DNA from: Gnetum montanum
Taxonomy: Eukaryota > Streptophyta > Gnetopsida > Gnetales > Gnetaceae
NCBI GenBank assembly: GCA_015680685.1
Contig: MNCI01036292.1
Coordinates: 677,254-741,253, forward strand
Reading direction: 5' to 3'
Length of the DNA: 64,000 nucleotides
A program made the translations under genes and the position numbers. The notes under the pieces are model-generated. The model ran no database searches. It was not told where the DNA came from and saw only the letters and a list, made by a program, of their open reading frames with translations. This document shows, piece by piece, positions 22,560 through 33,989 of the stretch (position 1 is its first letter; every line of letters starts with the position of its first letter).

Positions 22560-23260
22560 CTTTGTAGCATAGTTAGCATAGCACCCAGCTATGAGACCAT
22601 ATAGTTTAGTGAGTTTTCTAGCCATGGAACTTGCTATGCTATGCTACATTGCACAGAGTAGTAGGCCAAGTGGGGCCAAAAAATTTCTCAAAAGATGTAG
22701 TTGGGAATGACTTGCTCTTCAAGGATGCCTACCCTATCTCATCCTTGGAGTATTATCAGTGTAACACAAAGAAAATCTAGCAAGTGGCACAAAAGTTAGT
22801 CCATTTTGGGTGCTACACTGTACTATGCTACATAGCATAGCATAGCGTCGCAGGGTACCAAGAGTCTCTTCCAAGTCATTTTGGAATAAAAGATGTATCT
22901 AATCATCCTTCAACCTCCAAGGTTTTCTATCCCACTTCAGCCTTAGGTCCCAATCAAAATTTTCTAACAAAACATTGCAAGTTTCATCCTAGACTGACTG
23001 CTACGCTATGCTACACTGCATAGCGTACCACAGCATAGCAAAGGCAGCAAGGTTAAAAGGTGTTATAAAGATAAGACCAAGAGGTCTCAGGCATTGAAAG
23101 CAGGGTTGTTGATGGATGAAATTTCATGTCTTACTAGGTCTCAAAATCATGTGTGAATTTGTTTGCAGCGGGGATGCTACGCTGTCTAGCATAGCACAGC
23201 GTGGTAGGTAGGTGTTCATGCTATGCTGTTATGCTAGGTAGTGTAAATAGCTTAACACTC
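22560..23260. repeat. palindromic GCTATGC/GCATAGC clusters in LTR B U3
   Basis: At least five clusters, for example TATGCTACATAGCATAGC near 22823 and GCTACGCTATGCTACACTGC near 23001, separated by 60-150 bp of unrelated sequence. They are the same type as in LTR A. Confidence 0.8.
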
Positions 23261-23530
23261 ACTAAGAAGCACCAGCACACCTCCAGAGCTTCCAGAATTC
23301 CTCATCAACTGGCATTTCTACTCCAATATCTCCTTAATAGCTGAGATCAGCAATTTTCCTTGCTTGTTTCACCCTTTTTCTACTATCCCATGCAGCGTAG
23401 CACCCTGTCCAATGTAGCAGCCAACATCTTATGTCCTACGCGTAACATGGGATGAGCATACTAGATAGCATGGGATTTCTCCTACACTACCATGTGGCAC
23501 TTGATCCACATTTTGTGCTAACCCTAGCCC

Positions 23531-23538
23531 TATAAATA
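23531..23538 (+). promoter_or_regulatory. TATA box of LTR B
   Basis: TATAAATA within GCCCTATAAATACCC, conserved in the family. Confidence 0.7.
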
Positions 23539-24233
23539 CCCTTGCACCCTAATGTTTCAAAGGGGGAAAAGAAGAAAAAAAAAGAAGGTAGTTGGCATTT
23601 GGCACTTTGGGATCTTAGCACCTAGATCCTTGGGCAAACGAGACACAGAGCATACCACACCAGCTGGGAGGCACAGCTACATTGCATAGTATATTGCAAG
23701 CCCCATTGTAGACCTACAAAGCATTACACAGTACATCGCAACTACTAGTTCGGTAGGCACAGTCCAACACACAGAGCACTAAACTTCACAGCCCGACACC
23801 ACTAAGGTTGTGATTGTGCTCTCACTGTGCCTATTGTACACTATATACTTTTGTGAATTAGTTACATGCGCTCTCTTTTGGGGTGGTACATTGTCGTTCC
23901 CAAATTCTATTACACTTTTCAAGCATTTATCTTTGGCATTTCGTGTAACATTTGTATTTTCACACTTTTTGTACATATTTGCACATTCACGCCACTATCC
24001 TTAGTCTGGGACACCCTACTATGCTCTGGCTTAGCTAGACCCAATTCCTGTGTGTAACGTACTTCAAATCTTTCTTGCATGTGATTGTTCTAACACCACA
24101 TGGATTACCATTCAAGACCATTCAAGGCATCTTGTTTCTATTATTCTAGCATGGCCCTCACATGGATCCAAGGTTAGGCTGTATGCCCATGAACCTCTAG
24201 GTGTTCCAGCCATTGACATTTTCAAATGTCATA

Positions 24234-24258
24234 GTTGTTGGTGCTAAAAGAAGGGCTT
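24234..24258 (+). promoter_or_regulatory. primer-binding site after LTR B
   Basis: GTTGTTGGTGCTAAAAGAAG followed by GGC aligns with the sites of elements B (17478) and C. It shows that a further internal region starts here. Confidence 0.6.
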
Positions 24259-24756
24259 GAACCTTCGTTTGTCATGGGTAATCCTACATGCTATTAGAAG
24301 CTCATCACCAGTAGCTTGCTAGCATAGACATGACACCCCTATGGTTGTCTATGCACCAGGTGATGTATATTGGTTGCCACGACGATTCCTCTGCAACCCT
24401 ATAGGAAGAAGGCCTAAAACTATCTACTGTGCTATGCTACCCACCTACTGCATCATGCTACCTGCATCCTATGTAGTGCAATGATCCTATCAACATAGCA
24501 GTTTCTCTCAACATAGTGTAGCATAGAAGTTGTATCAGAGCAAGCTCTAGCATAGCATATTAGTACTAGAACTTTGTCATTTCTTTGTAGTTTTTAGAAA
24601 GTAGCTCTCATAACCTGATCTATGAATATGAATCCAAATCAACCTTCCACATTGGTATCTAACGGACTTGGCACCAGCATCCAGCCAAAGTGTGCTACAC
24701 TAAGCCACTAACAATACAATTTTTTTTGTGCTAAAATCTAGGCATGATTACTAATG
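24259..24756 (+). other. untranslated leader of the second internal region
   Basis: Aligned in places with the leader at 17503-18140, for example TGATGTATATTGGTTGCC at 24361. It has no coding signal and is rich in CATAGC motifs near 24500. Confidence 0.45.
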
Positions 24757-25252
24757 GATTACCTTGATGTGGAGGCAAAGAGAGACTATGAACAAGTCCA
24801 CTAGAATAGACAGGAATACAACCCCTCCTTGTTTGACATAATCCTACTCATGGACTCCTAGCACCAGCCATTATTCCAGCTCATCCGTGCAAATGAACAT
24901 GATGTAGGGACAACCTCTGAGGAAGCCTCACAAAATAAAGAAGATGAGTTTGATGCCTGCTCCAAACACAAGATCCCCCACTACACCATCTCCCAACAAC
25001 CACTCCTTAGTACAGCCTCTGCTCGATTCAGTCCACCTATCCTCTCTAAAATGGTGACCATGCCAATTCAACCTTCCTTGCAAATAGCTAATGCATTTCC
25101 CCAGTACTATGCTCATGTAGGGGTCATCTCCCAGCCTCAAAAAACTCAAGAATCCTATGTCCTGCCTATCTCATTGGCATCGGTGGTGTCTATCCAACTT
25201 GCTCATGTGCATCCTACTTTGGTCATCACACCCATTGCTTAGCCAACACATC
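24757..25252 (+). pseudogene. gag: gag N-terminal part, second internal region of element B
   Basis: Mostly open in one frame: DYLDVEAKRDYEQVH, an acidic NKEDEFDACSKHK, then a proline- and serine-rich stretch with SKMVTMPIQPSLQ and NAFPQYYAHVGV. The minus-strand frame of element C at about 44715-44230 gives DYLDLEVKQDYERVH, NEEDEFEAH, SKIVTMPIQPSLQ and TFSQYYAHAGA. The capsid and zinc-knuckle parts are missing: a repeat follows and the element then stops at about 25350. Confidence 0.7.
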
Positions 25253-25257
25253 AGCAT

Positions 25258-25345
25258 CCCATGTTCACTACGATGATAAACTAGCAGCAACCATCTGCTA
25301 CGATGATAAATTGGCAACAAACGTCCGCTACAACGTTAAACTGGT
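25258..25345. repeat. three copies of the 30-bp CTACGATGATAAACTGGCA unit
   Basis: Three tandem units of the same repeat as at 11080-11480, directly after the gag N-terminal part, exactly where element C has three copies (44110-44220). Confidence 0.8.
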
Positions 25346-25359
25346 AGCTGCACTCATTT

Positions 25360-25803
25360 GGTTTTTACTAGTTGATATAATTCATGACTCTTTCTTTCTA
25401 TTTGTGTGAACATGGCTTCTGTCACTCTCATCTTTGTGATTTTCTCCCTTGTCTCTCTCATCCAATCCTTAATATGTTCTATCTCATTCATTATCTCCTT
25501 AAAGCTTAGAAGCACAAGATGTGAGTAATTTGGAGCTTTTTATTTTCTAGCTTGTTCTAATTCTCAGCTCATGATAGCCAACCTTTCCTTCATTTACATA
25601 TTTGTATACTTCTTATTTTCAAGTAGTGATTCTTTGATAGTTATTGTTGCCTTGAGTTTCTCATTCTCTCCTTTTAGCCCTTTGACTTCCTCTTGTAATT
25701 TTGTCACTTCCTATTTATTTGGAAGAGGAATTCCTTAAGGTTGACTATTTGATTGTCAATTATCTATTCCATATCCTTGATTAGTGTTGCTATGGAGTCG
25801 GAC
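25360..25803 (-). pseudogene. coiled-coil-like protein fragment of unknown function
   Basis: A minus-strand start at 25803 begins MSDSIATLIKDMEQIIDNQ. With frameshifts, a highly charged helical stretch follows (EEVKGLKGENEKLKATITIK, later ELEQARK). I cannot assign a family. It stops at the boundary with the repeat at 25345. Confidence 0.35.
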
Positions 25804-25859
25804 ATATTCTAATGGGACATTATAAGCTTTTTCTTCCCTATCTATCAATCATCTTCCTT

Positions 25860-28108
25860 AAATTGGAAGATCACACCAGCTTTTATCTTAGGTGTAGTTG
25901 GGAGCCTTTGACTCAATATAATGCAACCTTCCCTTTTCCTAATTTTGAAGGCTCTAGCTGCTCCCTTCATCAGATATGGAGATCGAAAGGTGAGGGTTGA
26001 AGATGAGCTTTTCCCTTCCTTCTGCTATACTTGTTGTTGTTGGACCCCAATTACCTTCTATTATTCTTGTTCCTGCAATCTTTGTTACTATTTGTATTAC
26101 TGTTGAATCTCTATTAGCTTTTGCTATTCCAGCTCTTTTAATCTCTATTACTCTAAAAGTTATTATTTTTTTCCTTGTTAAGCCTTATTCTAATTTCAAT
26201 TTCCTAGCTCTCTCAACTCTTACATAGTCTATTCCATTAAGTGGGAATCTTTTATTAGGCATGGCTTCTTTTAACCCCAACATTTTCCAAGAAAAATAAT
26301 TTTCTTCCATTAATGCTAAATACCCATTGGAAAAATCCCTAACTAAAGGATGGTCCCTATCCTCTATCCATCTACATACCCAAACAGCTAACTGATCACA
26401 AGAACTAAACAAAAGCTTCATTGATAAACTCCTTTTAAGCTGTTATGGGAGTTCATCCTTTTTTCAGTTCACTTTCCTATTTGTAGTTCTTAAGAAAACT
26501 ACATCTATCTCATTGAGCTGATGAACTTTTTTGGTTTTAGTAGTTGAATACATTCTCTTTGGAGACAAAGGAAAATTACAGTGCTCTTTATATCTTTTGG
26601 CTATTCCCCTAAAATGTGTTGAATTGGTAAATTCCTAGAACCTAAACTTTAGAGGGAAACCCTCTTTATGTTTATCATTGTTCCTTAAGGGGCTTTATGA
26701 AATTTATCTTCCAACTTCTAAGTCCACTAAATAATGAGCTACAAACTTAGGCAATTTTAAAGCCTTCCCTTCAAATCATGCTATAGGAATTTGGTGGTAA
26801 TGAGCATGAAAGAAAATGGCTCCATGACATTTTTCTTTTATCTCATTAATCACATGCTATTCTATCCTTGGTGGAAAAGCTCCTAGAATCAACTTTATCA
26901 AATGAGGGTAAACAAAATTTTTCAAAAATTCTTGGGCATGAGCATCAAAGTAGCTTCTTTGATAGACTACTAGAAAAAATTTGTAGCAGGGGTCCTCTAG
27001 TTGAGCTCTCCTCTAGGATGCATAATCGACAAAAAATGCATTATCATGAATTGAGGTAATCTTGAACTAAGCCCCTTGTTCATGGATTTCTAAGAGGCTC
27101 TACTATAATTCATCATTCATATATTGAATTGGAAAGAAAATTTCTTATTCTCTAGAGCTATTTAGGCACATACATGATAATTAGCAACAATGTTAATATC
27201 ATTACCAGAACATGAATTTAGAGTGGAAATAAAAATCTGATGGGGAAACCTAAGCTTTGAAACCTTTGAAGTGGTGTTCCTATATCCCCATGCTTTAGCT
27301 AAGCTTGATGGCCTTCCCCAATTCGAGATGATTCTAGAATTTACCACTCAACACTTTTTCATTTTATTACCAAGCCTTTATCTTTGTGATGTCTAGCTCC
27401 ATTAGACCATAGAGATCATAGGCCTTCTAAATATTGATGTCATTGAAACGTTCAATGCTATTTCTAAATCTTAACTTATCTTTCTCATAAAATGTTTCTA
27501 CTATCAAATAATTTAGAATGTCTCTGATTCATGGAGTCCTATCTTTTCATAAATTTCTGTCATTCTTCCATCAACTCTATAGATTCCAAGCTAGATTTTT
27601 CCACCACATCATGGTCATCATTAAAACCAAACAAGTATGCCTCCTCTACTCTTAGTTGTAAGTGTACTACATCAATCCTCTAAAAGAGCTAATAGATGTT
27701 TAATTCAAACTATTTTAGATATTCAAAGAAGGCGTATGTGTTGACATATTAAGACTTCTAGGGAGACTCCTTCTTTTTGTGTGACATCTTAACTATTTCT
27801 TTTTATTTTTTGCAGAAACTAGATCTTTCCTATGTTCTTCAATGGTAGCATTGTCCTTCCTTCTACTCTATTTCAGCTCTCAACTTTGATTCAGTTCTCA
27901 ACTTTGTATGTCAATGGCTATGTGTTTGAAATTTTCCCAAATCTTGCTTTTTAATATTTAGATCCTTATTCTTCAGTTTTCTTGCTTGGAATAGACTATT
28001 TGATTGACTTGATGTCGTATTTGATTTGGTTGAGCTACCCCATTTAAGATGTAGGAGTTCAAATTTAAAATATTTCCTTTTATAACAACACTTCATTACT
28101 GATGTCAA
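25860..28108 (-). pseudogene. degraded coding region, unidentified
   Basis: Minus-strand frames with protein-like composition but many stops: an N-terminal lysine- and serine-rich part from 28108, a middle part with RVEEAYLFGFNDDHDVVEK and LQRFQSLGFPIRFLFPL near 27270, and a C-terminal part open from 26421 to 26185 with WVCRWIEDRDHPLVRDF. That last part continues as ENYFSWKMLGLKEAM and then KGAARAFKIRKRE. The order and composition suggest one decayed protein of several hundred residues, followed by the helical fragment at 25803-25360. It lies on the same strand as the integrase remnant at 32030-33300. I do not recognise it. Confidence 0.35.
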
Positions 28109-28129
28109 CTTGTTGAACCTATCTAAAGC

Positions 28130-30560
28130 CTATTTGTAGTGTTGATTTTAAGCTCTATAAATTCACTCTATAAAAGGGGCTAACATGACAAAGTGAATTT
28201 GAGCATATTCATGAGCTTATTCTATGTTTTGCCATTCTATTTACTAAGCTAGATTAAAAATAAAATGCACATGTGCACAATTCTTAGTAAGCCTGAGATT
28301 TGATGTGGCTTGTACAACATTTTAGAATTTACTTGTAGAGTCATTTTTGCATTCTATAAACTTGCTCTTCAAAGAAGTTAACATGGAAGAGTTGTTTTAG
28401 CACTTGTTTGTAAAGCTAAATTTCAGCTCTATATGTTGGTTCTATTAGTTAATGTGGAAGATGCTAATCTGGCAAGCCTGTTTGTAAAGGTAAATTATTT
28501 TTCTATAATCAACGTCCTATTTCCAAACTTGACATGGCTCATAGAGTCATCTCAAAGCTTACTTAAAGAACCAAGTTTTGATGTCTTGAACTAGCTCTTA
28601 CTCAAGAGGCTGACATGGTAGAGCCAATTCTCATGCTAGCTCATGGGGTTGGATTTTGGTTCTACTAACAAACTTGATGATGTGGATTGTAGAATCATTT
28701 TAGCTTTTCATTGTATAACCAACTTCTAGTTCTATGAACTAGTATTGCATAAAGGATGACATCGCAACACTTCTCCAAAGTCCATTTGTAGGGCAAAATT
28801 TCACCTTCACAAAGCCGACTCTACATGGTAATGTGGCAGTGAAAGCTAAATGTTTTCAAGAGCTATTCATAGAACCATTTTGTAGAGCTACTTTTTAACA
28901 TTGTGTATTTATTTTTCATAGTTTTTGATGTGGACAAAGAATTTCTACTTATTTGAAAGGCTGATATGGTAGCGTTTGTTTACTGTATTATTTGTATGGC
29001 TGAATTTTGACTCTATGAGCATTTCTTTATCCTTAACATAAAGTTAGGAGTTCTGTATTTTGTAGAGTCATTTTAGTGGAAACATTCCTTCATTCTAAGA
29101 TTTTATAAGGCAAAGCTAATGTGGTAGATCTTTCTTCATAGTTGCTTTGTAGAGTCAAATTTTCCTCTATGCATAATGTCTCTCTTCTAATTCCAACATG
29201 AAGAGAACAAAGTTAAGCTTGTTAGTGAGGGTGAATTTTGATTCTACATATACCTCTCTTTTGACCAAACTTGACTTGGCAGAGCCAAAAAGCAAATTCC
29301 TTATAGAATCATTTTTCCACTATACTAATCTACTCATCTAGATAGAGTTCACCTAGCAGAGTTATTTTTCACGCTTGTTAGTAGAACCATATTTTGGCTC
29401 TCTAAAGAATGTTTAATTTCAAGCTCTCACCTTGGGTGATGATGTGGCACATAGAACCATTTTCACTATGTCAAACCAATTTTGATTCTGCAAACCAATA
29501 GCCCATGTGTCAAAGGAAATTTTGACATTTTTCTTACATTTTAATCCTACAAAGCTAACTTAAGCATAATCCTTTTGTAAAGCTAATTTCTAGTTCTACG
29601 AGCCTCCTCAACATGTTGACATGAGTAAATGATGATGTCGCTTGTAAAACAATTTTAGCTTTTCTTTGAAAAACCATATTCTAGTTCTATAAGCCTACCT
29701 CACTAAGTAGCTTATGTGACAGAAGCAGAAACATTACTATAGTGTATAAGCTTATTAGTCATTAAGCCATTTTCTAGAATCACTTTTTGGTTCTATGAAC
29801 TAGACCTCCATAAAAGCTGCCACAATAGAAGCTTGCATGGTAGATGTTGACATGGCAAAGCTCATTCATAGAATGGAAATATATGTTTACCAATTAGCTC
29901 TTTGTCTAGATGTTGATGTGGCATATGATCAAGTGGAAGAGGTCCTTTGAAAAATCACCCTTTAACTTTATGAATCTAATTCCACACAATGAGCTAAAGT
30001 CGTAGAACCATTTTGTAGGGCCAATCTTCAGTTCTATGAGCTTCCTCTTTATGTTGATAGGGGTTGTAAAATAATTTTGTAGAACTTATCGTTAGGTCTA
30101 TCAATCAAAAATTAACATCTTTTGTGTTAAAAATGTTTTACACTGAGCAATTTTATAGCCCTACATAGCCTCTTTTCTGAAAGAAGCTTACTTGGTAGAA
30201 GTAGCAATGGAATCATATGTAGAGTCAATTTTGATTCTTTAGACAAGCTTATTTTAATGTATCTTCATGAAGTGGCTATAAAACTACTTTGTAGAGCTAC
30301 TTATTCACTTTATGATCATGTTCTACATAAGACAAAGCTAACATGGAAGAGCTATTTCATCAAATTCTCATGTGGCAAAACCAAATAGGGTATTCTTTGA
30401 AGAGTTATTTCTTGATTATAAAAATATCCTTTATATTAATAGAGCTGATTTGGAATGGTCATATTCCATGATTTTTTCCTAACAAAGCTTCTCCGTATCA
30501 TGCTAATGTGGGAAACATGCTTCAATAATCTATTGTAAATTCAAATTGAGCCTGTTTTTC
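28130..30560. repeat. 2.4-kb degenerate tandem array, unit about 77 bp
   Basis: The array is built from a recurring pattern: TTTGTAGAGCCAATTTT, then GGTTCTATGA, then CTCTT, then GCTNACATGGNAGAGC. Well-spaced examples start near 29150, 29222, 29300 and 29380, so the unit is about 75-80 bp and about 30 copies would fit. Copies are strongly diverged. No open frame of note is present. It lies between the unidentified coding region and the PPT-like site at 31557 and may be part of an unusual LTR. Confidence 0.75.
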
Positions 30561-31556
30561 TTGAAGTGAGGGTTTCTCTTTAGAACTCAATTGTCTATTT
30601 AAATGTCTATTACAATGAAACTGATTCAAAGGCTTTGTGATTTCATTTTTATGAGTTCAACTTAACTTTTAGATAAGGAAACATGAGTTTAGCTAATAAA
30701 TTCTATTCTTAATATCCAACTTAATCATCTTGTGCACTGCCTAACTTAATTTGAGAACCCTAGCTTTTCAATTTTACCGATAACAAATTGGAAGACTTTA
30801 GGAGGGTTAGCTTTTATCTCACAAATTAAAATTCAATGCATCAAACCCTAGCTCACCCTTGTAGTAAGATCCAATTTGAAAAGTGGAACTTAATCTCTAC
30901 TCCATTAACAGTGGAAATGTTACAATGAATTTCGTTCATGAAAAGAGTGTTTGAGCTAGAAGAAATCTTTCATTTAACATTTACTTTACTATTGTCTAGG
31001 GCTTGCTTTCTTTTAATGGTAGCACGAGAAGAATTTAGCCTATAAACATAATATATGGTCATTCCATGAATGTGGTAAATTGTTATAACAATAATTTTCC
31101 CAAAAAAAAATAACCTTCTTCTTATAATACTTATGTACAAACAAAAATAAACTGAGTATAAGCTTAAATATTTTTGTGAGGAAAACCCCTTGTAGCTTAA
31201 GGCTTAACAGGGATGAAAAAACACCAATCCTAAAATTTTCAAATAAACTAATTGAAACTAAGCTAATGAAACTAGATGACATTGTACAATACTTACGACT
31301 TTCCTCAAAACCTTTCATTTTGAGTCTCCATTATACTCAAGCTCAGTCATCACTTGAGTGGGTATCGCAACATGTACTTCATTATCCCAATCTTGTCCTT
31401 CATTGGGCTCCTCAAAACTTGCATCTTCTTTGGACTATTTTTCTTCTTCCTACTCCTTTTTTGAGCTTTAGAGCCTGTTTTCCTTGAATGTTGTTTTTAG
31501 ATTAATTTACTAGGAAATCCTTATAATTGCAAGTCTAGCTTGGACTTGCTTTGTTA
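30561..31556. other. no assignable gene; possible LTR remainder
   Basis: AT-rich sequence. The open frame at 31176-31487 has no recognisable features. If the tract at 31557-31575 is a real polypurine tract, this region would be the start of a minus-strand 3' LTR, but I cannot define its far end. Confidence 0.3.
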
Positions 31557-31575
31557 ATGTCCCCTCTTTGTGAGA
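31557..31575 (-). promoter_or_regulatory. candidate polypurine tract of the minus-strand gypsy remnant
   Basis: The minus strand reads TCTCACAAAGAGGGGACAT, nearly the same as the tracts of elements A and C. It lies about 450 bp downstream of the integrase end at 32030. No clear TG follows, so the LTR start is uncertain. Confidence 0.5.
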
Positions 31576-32029
31576 GATTTGAACACTCTGGAAGTTTAGC
31601 CCATTATTATACATGGATTGACATTCCATTTGTGAGTGTGAAGAATTCATTAGAGATCCATGTCATAAACAAACAATTATAGGCTTCCCCATAAGATATA
31701 GCTCTATAGAACATCCCCTGCATGTGTTTAGGGAAACATCCAAATAGATATGGAATGAAAGGCCTAGCTCTCATTTTGACTCTCCCTAGATTGACAAACT
31801 ATCTTATTCTAATAGTGGATCTTGACTTTCCAACCATTATACAATTATGGATTTTATAGCTTCACTTTAGCCTTCCTATATAGTGCTAATAAATTAGTTA
31901 CAACACACTATGTACATATTTACAATTGTGTTAGCCATTCTAGAACTATTCTAAGTGGGTGGTTTTCTGAAGTAATTTTTTAGATGGAGAGCATTAAATA
32001 GATAGCTCAACACTTGTTCATCAAGTGAA

Positions 32030-33300
32030 GCAAGCTTAAAAGTCTTTTCAAACACTTGTTACTTAATCATCAATGACCCAATCCACCTAGCCAAAAATTT
32101 ATTTGTCTTATCTTTCTTATTAACTATTCACAACCAAACCAAGTCTCCTTCTCTAAATGCTTTCTGTTCCACTCAGTGATCAAACCATCTCTTTATGAAT
32201 GCTGCATTATGTAAGAGCTTATCTTGGGATTCATCAATATCAACATAGTGCTTCAATAATAAAGCCATAATAATATGTTCCTTATCTAATCATGGGTTAT
32301 AATTCTCCATGAATATGACTTTTGAGGACATGACCATATTAGTATTCAAGCATTATACCCATGGACTAAGATAAACAATGTGGTTCCTATTGATTTCTTT
32401 ATGTTGATCCTATTTGTCCATAGAGCTACTTAAAAATGTTCATGCCAATTTTCCACATGATTATCCATGGAATGTTTGATGTAAGAGATTAGCTTTTTAA
32501 TTTTAGATTTAGATAGACCATTTCCTTGTAGATAGTAATTTGAAGATGAATAGAGTACGATAGATTTCTCTGAAGCCCATCTTTCGAACTTGACTAACTA
32601 GAAAGCTATGCCATTGTTAGTAACCAATGATTCTAGCATACTAAATCAATTTATAATGAGTTATTCAAGAAACCTAATCACATCATAGGGTGTGCCTATT
32701 CTTAATGCCTTAGCTTCTGGCCATTTGGTAAAGTAGTCAATAGCTATCAAAAGAAATCTATGCCTTGCTTTTGATGGAGTAATAGCTCTTATAAAATCCA
32801 ATCCCCATCTTTGAAAAGGAATATTTACAACTACTAGTTTCAATGGAGCATTTGTTTTTTTTAGCTTTATCCCATGAAATTGATACATATGGAAAGTCAA
32901 AATTTTATCATTCACATTGTTGTACATAGTGCACCATTAAAAAGCATATCTCACTATATGTTACATTGTAGTTCTAGGGGATTTATAGTGCAAGACTTCA
33001 TGATTATGGAATTGCTTCAATATTCCTTCAACTTCTTGATTTGGTGCACATTCCAATAAAATACCTTTGAAATCTTTCCTATATAGGGTTCCCTAAGTAT
33101 ATATGTATTTCTTGGTTCTGATTATAAAATCTCTTTCCTTTCCTTTAGAGAGATTCTTGCAAATTCCTCAGCTAAAAACAAATGTAAATATGTCATCATA
33201 ATAATTAGTGATTTCAGAAAGAAGTAGTGCTCCTTGTTTAGATTCTTTTTTCATCATCCTAGTTAATTCCATGTTGTTAATTGTTTTGCAAGTTTTCAAA
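32030..33300 (-). pseudogene. pol: Ty3/gypsy integrase remnant (second family)
   Basis: On the minus strand, the N-terminal part holds YILREPYIG and VEGILKQFHNHEV (about 33130-33000), with the zinc-ligand histidines visible but the cysteine pair lost. The core begins in the open frame 32927-32661: RWGLDFIRAITPS (first catalytic Asp), then DYFTKWPEAKAL. It continues, interrupted by stops, as SLVTNNGIAF (the second Asp has become Asn) and KFERWASEKSIVLYSSSNYY, then QGNGLSKS in place of the usual GlyLeu-Ala-Glu-Ser, so the Glu is lost. The C-terminal module reads FREGDLVWL, FLARWIG and FKLASLDE near 32160-32030. The core differs from element A, which makes this a different gypsy family. Confidence 0.8.
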
Positions 33301-33419
33301 GTGAAAATAAATTTTTGAAGTTTGAGTATCCAACTAACCCTCTTAAGTCCAATTTCTTTTCAAGATAGGAGTTTTCTAGGTTTCCAAATCAATATCTTTT
33401 GTGTTTTCTTCAACCTTAG

Positions 33420-33960
33420 TTTAGGAGTAGTGGGTCTATCCAACTTCTTTCACTTAGCATTATAATGAATCATGGCTCCTCCCCCACTGATAAAGGCTAA
33501 AGAATTGGCTCTAGCAATGGTTTGGAATCCCACTTTTCTGAAACCTAGTCCTTGAGGTAGAACTTGAAACTCTACTTCAAACAAGGTAGTTGGAGGGGTT
33601 TCCTTGACATCCATTAAATCCATAAGTGATGGCAAGCATCTCCTTGGACTCGTCAGCATCACAACCACCTCACCCATGCTAGGTGAAGGGGAGGGGTAAG
33701 GAAGTTGGTGGATGTGGAATCAGAGCTATCGAAGTATTCTATATTATGAGAGGTTTAACAACCTATTCCTTTTCAAAGCTAATGTAATTCCACCATCATC
33801 TTGAACCCTTTGAGAATGTGGTTTTTCTTTTTTGCAAGTGATAGCCCTTTGTGGAATGATTCTCTTTTTCACAAATGCCATAAGCCTTGGGTTGCATGGT
33901 TTTAGCTGGTTTAGAATGTAACACTCAAGATTCTCATATTCCACCCCCAAAACTCCTTCC
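33420..33960 (-). pseudogene. gag: gag-like remnant upstream of the integrase
   Basis: Minus-strand frames from 33950 contain a possible zinc-knuckle relic, AYGICEKENHSTKGYHLQ, with only part of the ligands left. Below it, 33677-33450 is a proline-rich stretch of 75 residues. No protease or reverse transcriptase is found between this and the integrase, so at least 1.5 kb of the element appears to be deleted. Confidence 0.4.
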
Positions 33961-33989
33961 CAAATGACAAGTCAAAGGTAACCGCTTTT

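Larger units (their letters stand above)
22385..24233 (+). mobile_element. second LTR of element B (Tat-like family)
   Basis: Starts with AAAACACCACAAAATTTTGGG, aligned with TGAAACACC(A)CAAAATTTTGGG of element C, so the terminal TG has decayed. There is no polypurine tract in front; the LTR joins the antisense gene directly. It contains CCCTATAAATACCC (TATA at 23531) and palindromic U3 clusters. It ends GTTCCAGCCATTGACATTTT and then GTCATA, and a primer-binding site follows. It therefore acts as the 3' boundary of one internal region and the 5' boundary of the next. Confidence 0.75.

Noticed and set aside
26868-27059. Short plus-strand frame
   Set aside because: It is opposite the minus-strand degraded coding region and has no domain.
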